Positions 8,145 through 17,212 are shown, counted from the stretch's first letter. The stretch: 39,003 nt of DNA from Candidatus Sulfotelmatobacter sp. (GCA_017883385.1 JADGNQ010000040.1:1-39003); one strand, 5' to 3'. Notes: generated from the sequence alone by a model not told the origin. Numbers and translations: made by a program.

Positions 8145-9931
8145 GAGCATCTATCCAAATTGCCGTTGGTATCATCTTCGCACTTGGCGCACTCTCGGTT
8201 AGCTCCGCGCGTAGCGCCACAGACTCGCGATTACCCACTGAATCTGAGCCAAAGACGCATGCCACGCACAAGGAGCTTGCCAAACGTTATGCCCTAAATG
8301 GTGCTCTGCCTGACGCCATTCGTGAGTACCAGGTAGCGCTCGCGGCTGACCCCAATGACGGAGATGCTCGTTTGCATCTTGCCGAAGTGTTTTCCTGGAC
8401 CGGTGACTACGATCGTTCCCTCGTCGCATACGAAGATGTCCTGAGGACTTCGCCATCGAATCTTGAGGCGCGGATTGGAATGGCCCGGGTCTTACGTTGG
8501 TCGCACCGCTACTCCGATTCAGAGCAACAGCTACAGTCGGTTTTGAAAGTGGACCCGGACAATCTTGACGCGATCAAAGGAATAGCGCAGACCTATGCGC
8601 TGGCCGGGGACTTTGGAAGGTCCTTGACCTTCCTCGATCGGGGTGTCTCTCGCTATCCCCATGACGCAGAGCTCGTGGCGCAAAAGGGAACCGTGCTTTC
8701 ATGGAGCGGGAACCTGCAGGAGGGGATCGCGTTCCTGAAAACTGCGGTGACTCTGGATCCTACGTCGGCCAGTACCTACCGCTCTCTGGCTGACGCCTAC
8801 ACGTGGAGGAAGGAGTTTTTGATCGCGGCCGAGAACTACCGCAAAGCCTTGGATATCGAACCAAAATCTGTCGAGACTGCTCTCGACCTTGCGCGGGCAT
8901 ACCAGAAGGCCGGAAAGAGGATCATGGCCGAGGAGGTTGTGACGCAGGTGCTACGCATCGCTCCAAGTCATCATCAGGCGATGGAACTTCTTCAAGAAAT
9001 CCGCAGAGGAGACAGACTCGACACGGCGAGAGCAATGGATGTGGTTGGCGAACCGGTCGCCTTTCTCGCGATCCTTTCACTTCCGACGGTGCTTTTTTAT
9101 AGAAGGCAACGACGCACTATCTGGAAGGCGCCCCAGCATAGGAAGCTCTACCGAGTCGTCTTTCCTGTGTTGTCCCTGCTGTTTCTGGTGGCTTATGGAT
9201 TGCGCATTGTTTTGGAAACAAGCGTCTACTACAAGATCCTGGAGATTGTTCTTCTGATTGCAATCGCGGTGTTCACGCTCCTTCTGTTTCGCGAGACGCG
9301 CCCCTCGGCAAAAGCTTCGGCGGCTGATTCGGTGCTCGTCATAGGCGCCCATCCGGACGATATCGAACTCGGGGCCGCAGGTTCTCTTTTGAAGCTTACT
9401 CAGGAAGGGGCAAAGGTCTACGGTCTCGTCCTGACGCAGGGAGAAATTGGCAGTGAAGCGCCCATTGGTACTAGGGCGGAAGAAGCGCGGCAGGGCGGCA
9501 GCCGCCTGGGACTCAGTGACTTATGGATCCTGAACTTCCCCGATACGCATTTGCGGCAGCACATCACCGAAATGAGAGCAGTCATCGAAGAAAAAATCAG
9601 AGAACTTGGAGTCCAGATCGTTATTACCCATAGCCCGCACGAAACCCATGGAGATCATGCGGCAGTCTTTGAGGCAGCCAAAGAGGCTGCTCGCAAATGC
9701 TCGCTGCTCTGCTATGAGAGCATCAGTGCGCCGAAGGAATTCGTGCCCAACTACTTTGTGGACATCACGCCGTATCTTCCCGACAAGCTCTTGGCCGTCA
9801 GCAGTCACAGGACACAACGCGGGAAGTTTTACATGGACCTGGAATTGGTGAAAGGGCGCGCTGCACATCGTGGACTTCAGGCAGGAGTACCCTATGCCGA
9901 GGCATTCTGGGTCTATCGGTGGGTGCGATGA
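8141..9931 (+). CDS. Periplasmic TPR scaffold fused through three membrane helices to a PIG-L deacetylase
   Basis: 596 residues with an unusual order. A signal peptide (about 1-27) is followed by six to seven TPR units at about 45-295, three membrane helices near 306-322, 340-358 and 366-384, and a PIG-L/LmbE domain at about 396-596. The zinc motif A403-HPDD-407 and the second motif THGDH (502-506) are intact, so the deacetylase should be active. With the N-terminus outside and three helices, the positive charges (FYRRQRR) put the PIG-L domain in the cytoplasm. PIG-L enzymes such as MshB and BshB remove acetyl groups from GlcNAc of small molecules. Here one would expect deacetylation of a precursor before or during polymer synthesis, unlike the periplasmic CE4 domain of PgaB. 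Overlaps of 4 bp on both sides show tight coupling. Confidence 0.88.
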   Translation: MRASIQIAVGIIFALGALSVSSARSATDSRLPTESEPKTHATHKELAKRYALNGALPDAIREYQVALAADPNDGDARLHLAEVFSWTGDYDRSLVAYEDVLRTSPSNLEARIGMARVLRWSHRYSDSEQQLQSVLKVDPDNLDAIKGIAQTYALAGDFGRSLTFLDRGVSRYPHDAELVAQKGTVLSWSGNLQEGIAFLKTAVTLDPTSASTYRSLADAYTWRKEFLIAAENYRKALDIEPKSVETALDLARAYQKAGKRIMAEEVVTQVLRIAPSHHQAMELLQEIRRGDRLDTARAMDVVGEPVAFLAILSLPTVLFYRRQRRTIWKAPQHRKLYRVVFPVLSLLFLVAYGLRIVLETSVYYKILEIVLLIAIAVFTLLLFRETRPSAKASAADSVLVIGAHPDDIELGAAGSLLKLTQEGAKVYGLVLTQGEIGSEAPIGTRAEEARQGGSRLGLSDLWILNFPDTHLRQHITEMRAVIEEKIRELGVQIVITHSPHETHGDHAAVFEAAKEAARKCSLLCYESISAPKEFVPNYFVDITPYLPDKLLAVSSHRTQRGKFYMDLELVKGRAAHRGLQAGVPYAEAFWVYRWVR

Positions 9932-12354
9932 GCTTTCCCTTGGGCCTCATTGGCCAGTCGGTTCTCGTAGCCTTTGGCCTCGCCACTCTACTGGTTAGCA
10001 TCCAACTGATTGTTTTCTTCCCTCTAACCATTGCTTACGAGATCTGGAAGCAGCGTGCACTCCGGCGCCTCGCGGTAAAGCCGTTTGAAGGACGGGTGTC
10101 GGTTGTTGTTCCTGCCTACAACGAAGAAAAAACGCTGAGAGCCTGTATCGAGTCACTACTTGCGTCCCGTTACCCTGACCTGGAAGTGATTGTGGTCAAT
10201 GATGGCTCAACCGATGGGACCGAGGACTCCATTGACGGATTGGTCGACGGAGAAAGAGTTCGTTATTTTGATCAGCCCAACGGCGGAAAGGCGACCGCAC
10301 TAAACCGGGGAGCGCAGGCCGCTACTGGCGAGGTGATCCTGTACACCGATGCGGATAGCCTATTCCTGCCCGATACTGTTGGACAGATGGTCCGCTGGTT
10401 TGCAGATCCTACGGTCCACGCTGTTTGCGGCAATGACACCCCTCTGACGGCGCGAACTCCGCTGCAAAAAGTTCTCGCGGTGACGAGCCACATTGGAACC
10501 GGGTTCGTTCGCCGCGCCCTTTCCCTGTTGAATGTATTGCCGATCATTTCCGGAAACCTTGGAGCGGTCCGCGTCGATACATTTCGAGAGATTGGTGGGT
10601 TCCAGCAGGTTTGGGGGGAAGATCTCGAGTTCACCTTTCGGCTGCAAGCGTTCGGGAAGCGAATTGTTTTTGATCCGGATCCGGTCGTGCGCGCTGAGTG
10701 TCCCGCGGGCCTGCGTCCCCTCTGGCGCCAGAGGATTCGCTGGGTGCGAAGTTATCTCAAGGTCTCGGCCATGCACTCCGATCTTTTTCGTCCCACGAGA
10801 GCCTTTCCGTTCTCGCTGTATCTGCCCTTTAACTACTTTGCCCAGACCGTTGTGCCACTTCTGCAGATCGTTTCTCTTCCTCTCCTCTTTCGGCTCGCAT
10901 TCGCCGGGGCCAATGCGCTGGATTGGGTGTGGACGCTGATTCTCTATTTTGGATTACTCACCTTCCTGACCGTGGCGCTGTACAGCGTCTTGCTCGACCG
11001 CGACCTCAAGACGCTGAAATACATTCCTATTGCGGCTCTGCTCATCATTCCACTGTCGTATTTCTATAGTTTTGTAGTTCTGTCTTCCGTATGGCAGGAG
11101 TTGTTGCGGAAGGCGGAGCGGTGGGAAAAAATTGAGCGCCTGCCTGTAGGGGCAACGGGTCGCCGAGGCGGAGCGAGTCTGGTACTCATGGGCGTCTTGC
11201 TGGTTGGCGTCGTTGGGGCGGTCCGAATTTCGCATGACGGTACGTCGGGGCCCGCTCCCTTGCCTCAGCCCCCAGTTCCTCGCAGGCCGGTGAGTGAAGC
11301 GATGTTGGCGAATGATGGTCGCGTTCGTGACATCGCGGTGGCAACCCACTTTGATGGTTGGCAGGACTGGCGCAATGCAATAACGTCAGTTCTCCAGAAC
11401 CCAGTGGCCCCTCGACTTCACACCGTGGGCATCTCAGCGGGACGGGTTGAGTGGGCGCACTTCCAATGGCAAGGACATCAAACGCAATGGTCCCCTCTGC
11501 AAAAGAGAACATCGGTTGACATGTTGGGAGAAGCGACCCGAGACTTCAAGAAGCATGGCTTTCGCACCGTGGCGATGGTCGATTTCTACTCGCCCGACCT
11601 GGTGACGCGATTTCCTCAGAAGTCAGCAATTCGATTTGACGGTGCACGCAGCACCGACCAGGTGTGTTTCAGCGAACTGGTCGATGGAGACTATGGGCGG
11701 CAGATTATCGAGATGGTGTCGTATCTCTCGCACAACTATCCTCTGGACGCCATTGCGCTGACCGAGCTTGGTTACTATTCCTTCTGCTTTGACGACAGAT
11801 GCCTTCGTTCCTATCACGACGCAACCGGGCAAGCTTCGTGGCCCAGAAGACGCTTCGGAAGCGGCGTTGACCGTGATGACCCTTCCATATGGGAATGGCG
11901 GTCGGCGCGGATGGGAGTGTTCCTTCAGAGGGTCGCGGATGCAGCCCACTCCGGCGGCAAGCAACTCATCGTGGATGTGCCTGTGAGTTGGAAAGACCTC
12001 CAGAGACACGGGAAGGATTCCGGTCTGGACTATGCGAGAGTCCTGCACAGTGCCGACCAGATCGTGGTGTGGAACTATTTTGGCGTGCAACAAAAGGATC
12101 CCGAGATTTCGCAGGACATCGCCCAGGATCTGCTGCAGAGTTTTCCTCCCGATAAGTTTTTCATCTCTGTGGGTCTATGGCGCTCGCACGGCACCCTCGA
12201 TCCGCAAGCATTCCAGAAGGGCTTGGCGTATACCATCAAGGGTGGAGCTCCGAATATTTGGATTACTCCAAATGAGTTGATGTCGCGCTCGCATTGGGCA
12301 GCAGTAGACGCGGCGCTTGGACAATCGGATGCCACCACGCGAACCCACAACTGA
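9928..12354 (+). CDS. Processive GT2 polysaccharide synthase fused to a glycoside-hydrolase-like domain
   Basis: 808 residues; ATG 9928 overlaps the previous stop (ATGA). The N-terminal membrane helix or helices (about 8-35) precede a GT2 catalytic domain at about 55-290: VVNDGSTDG, D141-A-D143, GED232 and Q268-RIRW-272. These are the D, DxD, ED and QxxRW motifs of processive synthases such as PgaC/IcaA. Membrane helices follow at about 300-400 and at 416-433. Residues about 465-790 form a TIM-barrel-like domain reminiscent of glycoside hydrolases; E613 in ALTELGYY is a candidate acid. The topology puts it in the periplasm. In the Pga system the hydrolase domain is on PgaB, not on the synthase, so this is a fusion of two normally separate steps. 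The fold of the C-terminal domain is my reading and needs a structure search. Confidence 0.87.
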   Translation: MSFPLGLIGQSVLVAFGLATLLVSIQLIVFFPLTIAYEIWKQRALRRLAVKPFEGRVSVVVPAYNEEKTLRACIESLLASRYPDLEVIVVNDGSTDGTEDSIDGLVDGERVRYFDQPNGGKATALNRGAQAATGEVILYTDADSLFLPDTVGQMVRWFADPTVHAVCGNDTPLTARTPLQKVLAVTSHIGTGFVRRALSLLNVLPIISGNLGAVRVDTFREIGGFQQVWGEDLEFTFRLQAFGKRIVFDPDPVVRAECPAGLRPLWRQRIRWVRSYLKVSAMHSDLFRPTRAFPFSLYLPFNYFAQTVVPLLQIVSLPLLFRLAFAGANALDWVWTLILYFGLLTFLTVALYSVLLDRDLKTLKYIPIAALLIIPLSYFYSFVVLSSVWQELLRKAERWEKIERLPVGATGRRGGASLVLMGVLLVGVVGAVRISHDGTSGPAPLPQPPVPRRPVSEAMLANDGRVRDIAVATHFDGWQDWRNAITSVLQNPVAPRLHTVGISAGRVEWAHFQWQGHQTQWSPLQKRTSVDMLGEATRDFKKHGFRTVAMVDFYSPDLVTRFPQKSAIRFDGARSTDQVCFSELVDGDYGRQIIEMVSYLSHNYPLDAIALTELGYYSFCFDDRCLRSYHDATGQASWPRRRFGSGVDRDDPSIWEWRSARMGVFLQRVADAAHSGGKQLIVDVPVSWKDLQRHGKDSGLDYARVLHSADQIVVWNYFGVQQKDPEISQDIAQDLLQSFPPDKFFISVGLWRSHGTLDPQAFQKGLAYTIKGGAPNIWITPNELMSRSHWAAVDAALGQSDATTRTHN

Positions 12355-13027
12355 GAAACTGCTCGTCGCCATCAGTGGGAACGCGAAACACTACGCAGAG
12401 TGGGTCCTCCGCGCTGGTGGGACGTACCAATTGATGGTTCCAGGGGCGAACGGCCCGTTCGATGCGGTCTCGGGTCTGCTACTGACGGGCGGAGAGGATG
12501 TCCATCCCGCCCTCTATGGCGAGGTCAACCGGTGCTCCAGGGTCAATCCGGAGCGAGACAAATTTGAACTCGAGCTATTACATGCGGCGCTCAGTCGCGA
12601 CCTGCCCGTTCTCGCCGTCTGCCGTGGAATGCAACTTCTGAACGTGGCACTTGGAGGGAGTCTCTATCAAGATCTCGGGGAAATGGTGTGTGACCCAAGC
12701 GCGGGAAAGAGTGTCTGCCATCGCGGCCCGCAGCACACTGATACCACCCATCCCGTTCACCTGGAGCCACAGACCTTTCTCAGCAGGTGCGTAGGTCAAC
12801 ACACTCTGCTGGTCAACAGTCACCACCATCAGGGTGTTCGAGAACTTCCCGCGGACTTGCATTCCTCCGGACGCTCAGAAGACGGGCTGATCGAAGCAGT
12901 CGAACACGCCACCAAAACTTGCGTCCTGGGTGTCCAGTGGCATCCAGAGCGATGGTCAGACAAATCCTCCGACTCGATCATGAAGCAGTATCTCGCCGCC
13001 TGTGAGAGCTATCGCTCCTGGCACTGA
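12329..13027 (+). CDS. Class-I glutamine amidotransferase-like hydrolase (peptidase C26, PuuD-like)
   Basis: 232 residues from ATG 12329, overlapping the synthase gene by 26 bp; a TTG at 12317 is an alternative start. The catalytic triad is visible: C98 in AVCRGMQLLNVALGG, and H205 and E207 in GVQWHPE. The early LLLTGGEDVHPALY block is typical of gamma-glutamyl-gamma-aminobutyrate hydrolases and other peptidase C26 members, which cut gamma-glutamyl amide bonds. As the last gene of a polysaccharide operon it is unexpected. Together with the ATP-grasp ligase at the other end it suggests that amide-linked groups are added and removed, possibly on the polymer, its precursor or a donor. That link is inference. 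Confidence 0.85.
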   Translation: MPPREPTTEKLLVAISGNAKHYAEWVLRAGGTYQLMVPGANGPFDAVSGLLLTGGEDVHPALYGEVNRCSRVNPERDKFELELLHAALSRDLPVLAVCRGMQLLNVALGGSLYQDLGEMVCDPSAGKSVCHRGPQHTDTTHPVHLEPQTFLSRCVGQHTLLVNSHHHQGVRELPADLHSSGRSEDGLIEAVEHATKTCVLGVQWHPERWSDKSSDSIMKQYLAACESYRSWH

Positions 13028-13133
13028 TCCAAAATTAGGGACGACCTGAGTGATCGCTGCATCTTGTCAGGGTTTCACGAAGGTGGACGAATCGAACACC
13101 GAATAACTTGGAGCACAAAGCGGAGCACAATAA

Positions 13134-13928
13134 CTGCCGAATGAGAGCCTGGGTCTTGATCCGGGCATGGGTGTCCTGCACGTAGACACACCGGCCCGCG
13201 ACAGCTTGGCGTGCGACCTTATGGAAGTAGTTCGTCCTCAGGTTGACGCTTACCTGTTGGACTGGATTACGCGGCAGTTCCTCAATCGCGAATGGTTTTT
13301 CGAGCAGCATGACGGCAATTGCCGTCTGATGGCACCGTTCACGGTCGAACTGAGTAAGACCGCACCGATCTGGGGTCGCGCCGTCGCGCCGATTGCAGAG
13401 TGGGTTGCTCGTGCTTTTTGGTCGACCATCCGCAAGCCCGATGCTCCATTCGCCACAAGGCTGACCCAGGGGAACAAGCGGCAAGCGAAAGCAGCTCCGT
13501 CCTCACATGCCCCAAATGCGCCAGGTCCGCAGACGCTCTGTCGTGGTTGCGGGAAGAATATCGCCGTTGGAAGAATTAACTGCGCCCAATGCTCAATCGA
13601 AGGGGCCACAGAACGGATCGTTGATGCTGCTCGTCTGGGACGGTTGGCGGCGCAAACCCCTGCAGCACTGACCAAACAGGCCGATTCTCAGCGTCGGCAC
13701 GCGAATGCACGTTCGGCATGGGACGAATCCTGTCAACCAGCGTGGCTTTCCAGCGAGTTGTTCTCGCGGAAAATTCAACCGAAACTGTCGGACGTTGCGA
13801 CATCTGCCATTCGATCGAGCATGGGCGTATCCCGATGGTATGCGAGCCGGATTCGCCAGGGGTACCGACCTCATCCTAGGCATTGGGGAGTGCTGGCTCG
13901 TCTGGCTGGAGTCTCGGCGAAAGGTTGA
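13134..13928 (+). pseudogene. cas1: N-terminally truncated solo Cas1 with C-terminal zinc ribbon and HTH
   Basis: The frame opens after a TAA at 13131; ATG 13167 gives 253 residues. It begins in the middle of Cas1's catalytic domain (LGLDPGMGVLH, then RDSLACDLMEVVRPQVDAYLL). His5 and Asp17, counted from the ATG, match two of the three metal ligands. The N-terminal domain and the third ligand (Glu, normally about 60 residues earlier) are missing, and the upstream DNA is the end of another gene. After the Cas1 core come a four-cysteine zinc ribbon (CRGC, then CAQC, within about residues 124-140) and an HTH-like tail (SSMGVSRWYASRIRQG, then LARLAGVS). I recall this tail from stand-alone Cas1 proteins of soil bacteria. 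No cas2 or CRISPR array is nearby. Probably a dead relic of a mobile or defence element. Confidence 0.72.
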
Positions 13929-14400
13929 CGAGTTAAATGGGGAGTGGCTTTCGTCATTCTGCGAATCGAATCCTTCACAGCTTTCAGCATGTCAGTTCCT
14001 CCTGCCAGTTCCACGGAGTATCGGATGAAACAGACTGAAGCCACAGCAGGTCCGTCGTCTTTATCGGTGGGCCACAAAGCAAAACAGCGTCATGTATCGT
14101 TGTCCCCTTTGTGATCAACGAACGGCCACAGACAATCCTGCGGCCACTGGAACGTAGCCTTTGGTCCGACGGTTAGAAGTTCAGACTTCCTCGGTTCGTT
14201 AGGGTCCTTGTCTGGATCGGGCGAGGGATCGATAAATGGAACTTTGTTTTTCATTCCAGCTATGCTGCTTCTGCTTTCCGCATGGCGTACATGTAGCGGT
14301 TCATCGCCTGTGTCAACTGCGTTTCCCCCTCCGCTCGTCCGCAATGGTCATGACATTGGGTGAAAGCAAACTAATGCCTCGAAGGCTGAGATTCCTCGTC
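13929..14400. other. Gene-free stretch between the Cas1 relic and the histidine kinase
   Basis: 472 bp. Only short open frames without ribosome-binding sites are present, for example a minus-strand frame with a Met at 14254 giving 54 residues. I see no RNA gene or convincing terminator. It may be decayed DNA belonging to the Cas1 relic. Confidence 0.4.
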
Positions 14401-16128
14401 TCATGAGGCACGAGTTTTCTTTTTTTGGTTGTACGATGCTGAAATCGGCTTGCTGAAGAGTTCTCGAATTTTCACCGCTAGCTCTCGGAGAAAAAACGGT
14501 TTTCCCAGGAAAGCATCGTTCGTATCGAGAACGTCCTGCTCAAGGGTCTGGTCATCAAAGCCCGACACATAGAGAACCTGGATGTTGGGGTAAAGAGGTC
14601 GCAACTGCTGTGCTAACGCTCGACCGTTGATACCTGGCATCACCACGTCCGTTAACAGCAAGTCAATTTTTCCGGTGAATTGCTGCGCAATCTGAATGGC
14701 CTCTCCCGGAAGACCTGCAACCAGCACCTTATATCCCAGCCCCTGCAAAAATCTATGAGTGAGATGACGCAGTTCGCTCTGGTCCTCTACCAGAAAGATG
14801 GTTTCCGAGCCCCGCAGAGATTCGTCGGGGACTCTCGACGCGGCGGCCTGCTCTATGATTTCCTCCTTCGCCCTCGGTAGATAAATCCTGAATGTCGTAC
14901 CCTCGCCCCGCTCGCTGTTTAACAAAATGCTCCCACCGCTCTCCTTCACGATTCCATAAACTATAGACAAACCCAGGCCCGTACCTTTTCCGATGTCTTT
15001 CGTCGTGAAGAACGGATCGAAGGCACGGCTCTGGATCTCTGGCGACATCCCCGCCCCCGTGTCACTCACCGTTAGCGTAACGTAGTGACCCGGAGCAACG
15101 TCAGCCGGTTCGCCGCCACCCTGTTTCATTTCCCAATTGGCGACCTCGATAGTCAGCTTGCCTCCTTCGGGCATGGCGTCACGAGCGTTTGCCGCCAGGT
15201 TCATCAGAACCTGCTGGACTTGGGTAGGATCGGCCAGAACCGGGGCTTGCTCTCCCGAGAGAACAATACCCATCTCAATGTGTTCTCCAATCATTCGAGG
15301 GAGCATGCGGCCAGTTTCCCTCACTATCGAATTGAGATCAAAGACGAGTGTCGAAGATACCTGCTTGCGACAGAAGGTCAGGAGTTGTTTTGTCAAACTT
15401 ACAGCCCGCTGAGATGCGGTGATGATAGCCTCGACATATCGTCTTCGTGGGTCGATGGCGCGAAGATCTCCCAGCAAGAGTTCCGAACTTCCCAAAATTA
15501 CGCCCAAAAGGTTGTTGAAGTCGTGGGCCACTCCACCAGCCAGGCGTCCGACGGCTTCCAGTTTGCTTGCCTGTTGTAATTGCTCTTCCGATTTGCGGAG
15601 CGCCTCCTCGGCGTGTTTGCGCCGGGTGATGTCGCGGATGTTGCACTGGATAACTCTGGTGCCGCCCACTGTATAAACATTACTGACAAACTCTACCGCA
15701 ATTCGGCGACCGTCCTTGGTTTCAAGGGGCAAATCGTCGTAACGGATAATGCCATTGTCTTGTAAATCAGCGAAACTTGAACGGCTGGGGGAAATGTCCT
15801 TGACGGGACCGATTTCCCAGAGATCCTTCCCCACTAACTCGGCACGCGAATATCCCAACAGGTTGGTCAAGAACGGGTTCACATCCACAATTTGCCCGCT
15901 GGCAAAATCGAGGATCAATATGCCGTCTTGGGCAGCTTCAAACAGCCGCCGATAACGAATTTCGGAAGCTTGCAACGCTCCCTCGGATCGATTACGCCCC
16001 TTAATATCGCGAATGGCACCGGAAACCAGCATACCCTCCTGCTCCTTCACAGGGCCCAGCGTGATCCTCACCGGGATTTCGCGCCCATCCTTGTGCCCCA
16101 GCTTGTGCTCAACCACGACTGGCCCCAC
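14401..16128 (-). CDS. Hybrid sensor histidine kinase (PAS-HisKA-HATPase-REC), 5' end uncertain
   Basis: 575 residues from GTG 16128. Residues 1-45 look like the tail of a PAS domain ([17 protein letters not shown]); a full PAS domain follows at about 55-168. H202 in GGVAHDFNN is the phospho-acceptor. N310/N314 and DTGAG (356-360) belong to the ATPase domain. A receiver domain at about 442-560 carries the acceptor D494 ([10 protein letters not shown]). Two codons before the GTG is an in-frame TAG, so the protein either begins inside a PAS domain or has lost its N-terminus to a mutation. There is no membrane helix, so it is a soluble sensor in this form. No dedicated response regulator gene is adjacent; the GAF-REC protein further right has a similar receiver. 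Confidence 0.88.
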   Translation of the reverse strand: MGPVVVEHKLGHKDGREIPVRITLGPVKEQEGMLVSGAIRDIKGRNRSEGALQASEIRYRRLFEAAQDGILILDFASGQIVDVNPFLTNLLGYSRAELVGKDLWEIGPVKDISPSRSSFADLQDNGIIRYDDLPLETKDGRRIAVEFVSNVYTVGGTRVIQCNIRDITRRKHAEEALRKSEEQLQQASKLEAVGRLAGGVAHDFNNLLGVILGSSELLLGDLRAIDPRRRYVEAIITASQRAVSLTKQLLTFCRKQVSSTLVFDLNSIVRETGRMLPRMIGEHIEMGIVLSGEQAPVLADPTQVQQVLMNLAANARDAMPEGGKLTIEVANWEMKQGGGEPADVAPGHYVTLTVSDTGAGMSPEIQSRAFDPFFTTKDIGKGTGLGLSIVYGIVKESGGSILLNSERGEGTTFRIYLPRAKEEIIEQAAASRVPDESLRGSETIFLVEDQSELRHLTHRFLQGLGYKVLVAGLPGEAIQIAQQFTGKIDLLLTDVVMPGINGRALAQQLRPLYPNIQVLYVSGFDDQTLEQDVLDTNDAFLGKPFFLRELAVKIRELFSKPISASYNQKKKTRAS

Positions 16129-16540
16129 ATGCTATCGTCTGCCTGCTGCACATCGGGGAAAAATCGAGATCCTGGTGCGGTTGCGCTCGCCTAGAATCAC
16201 AAGACGAGTAGGGAACGATGCCAGAAGAGTGTGTTAAAGCGTTATGTTTGGGTTGATTTCCGATCCAGTCCTTGACTGAGCCCGCGACAAACACAAGACT
16301 AGCGCCAAATACGTCTCTTCTGGTGAGCCCAGTCACGGAGCCGTGCATCAATGATCGCAGGTTCGTTAGGGAGACATAAACATAAACGCAGTAATCCCCG
16401 CAGATTGAGAGCAGTCGGATAGCGTTGCTGGACCTGTCTCTGTATATTGCACCTGTTTGTAAGTACATTCTTAGGTCGTCGGTCTGACTTGACGCTAATA
16501 CCATTTTCTACCTCCCCTCTTAAAGTGTTTCTGCAGGCGC
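16129..16540. other. Gene-free stretch between histidine kinase and Crp-family gene
   Basis: 412 bp. No supported gene; a minus-strand frame (16109-16504) has no family features. It could contain the decayed 5' part of the kinase, since the kinase starts within a PAS domain, but I could not recover a clean PAS reading in any frame. Confidence 0.35.
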
Positions 16541-17212
16541 TTAGTCGTGGAGAACGACGTTGAGAAGTGAACTGTGAACCTGTAATTCATCACCAACGCG
16601 ATAGTTAATGAATCCCAATTTTCTGAACCTGTTCATGAAGAAATTGACTCGCGAGCGAGTGGTTCCCACCATCTCCGCCAGAGTCTCTTGACCGATCTGG
16701 GGAATGGCAGCTTCGGGCTTACCGTCCTTGCCAAATTGAGCAAGCAACAGCAGAATCCGAGCAAGTCTTTTTTCACTGGAATTGAAAAGCTGGTCAACCA
16801 AATCTTCCTCGTACCGGATATTCCGTGCTAGCACATATGCGACGAACATATCGGAGAACGCACGTTCCCGGTGAATGACTTCCATCATGGATTTCTTATC
16901 GATCCGCATCAGCGTGCAATCGGTCATTGCGGCCGCAGTGCACATGCGGAGAGGCCGTGCTGCGAGGCAAGCTTCTCCGAAGAAATCGCTCTCATTCAGA
17001 ATGCCTATTGTGGCTTCCTTCCCGCTCGTGGCCAGAACGGTGAGTTTTACCTTTCCCCTCTGTATGTAGAAAACAGAATCGGCCGAGTCGCCTTGAGCAA
17101 AGATCGTCTGTTTTTTGGGAGCGGCCGAGATTGTCCTGCCGCCGTCGATGGTCGAAAGGAAGGTCTTGAGGTCGAACTTGTTGCGTTTCTTGACCGCTGC
17201 CACGGGTGTCAT
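16541..17212 (-). CDS. Crp/Fnr-family transcriptional regulator
   Basis: 223 residues; ATG 17212 has a strong AGGAGG site 6 bp upstream. Residues about 25-145 form the cyclic-nucleotide-binding beta barrel (FAQGDSADSVFYIQRGKVKL, FFGEACLAARP). A dimer helix follows. A winged HTH lies at about 165-215 (GQETLAEMVGTTRSRVNFFMNRFRKLGFI). There is no cysteine cluster for an iron-sulfur centre, so Fnr-type oxygen sensing by that route is unlikely. The protein is probably a dimer that binds DNA in response to a ligand. It sits among other signalling genes but has no clear operon partner. Confidence 0.92.
   Translation of the reverse strand: MTPVAAVKKRNKFDLKTFLSTIDGGRTISAAPKKQTIFAQGDSADSVFYIQRGKVKLTVLATSGKEATIGILNESDFFGEACLAARPLRMCTAAAMTDCTLMRIDKKSMMEVIHRERAFSDMFVAYVLARNIRYEEDLVDQLFNSSEKRLARILLLLAQFGKDGKPEAAIPQIGQETLAEMVGTTRSRVNFFMNRFRKLGFINYRVGDELQVHSSLLNVVLHD

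Noticed and set aside
13035-13675. Minus-strand frames (149 and 141 residues) over the Cas1 relic
   Set aside because: The plus-strand reading matches Cas1, a zinc ribbon and an HTH residue by residue; the minus-strand frames match nothing.
14090-14344. Minus-strand frame giving an Asp/Pro-rich 54- to 84-residue protein
   Set aside because: No ribosome-binding site before either start and no family likeness; composition alone is not enough.
13028-14400. Search for a CRISPR array beside the Cas1 relic
   Set aside because: No regularly spaced repeats of 25-40 bp were seen in or near this stretch.
14373-14409. Inverted GCCTC/GAGGC around the kinase stop codon as a terminator
   Set aside because: Short stem, long loop, and no T-run on the correct side for the minus-strand gene.
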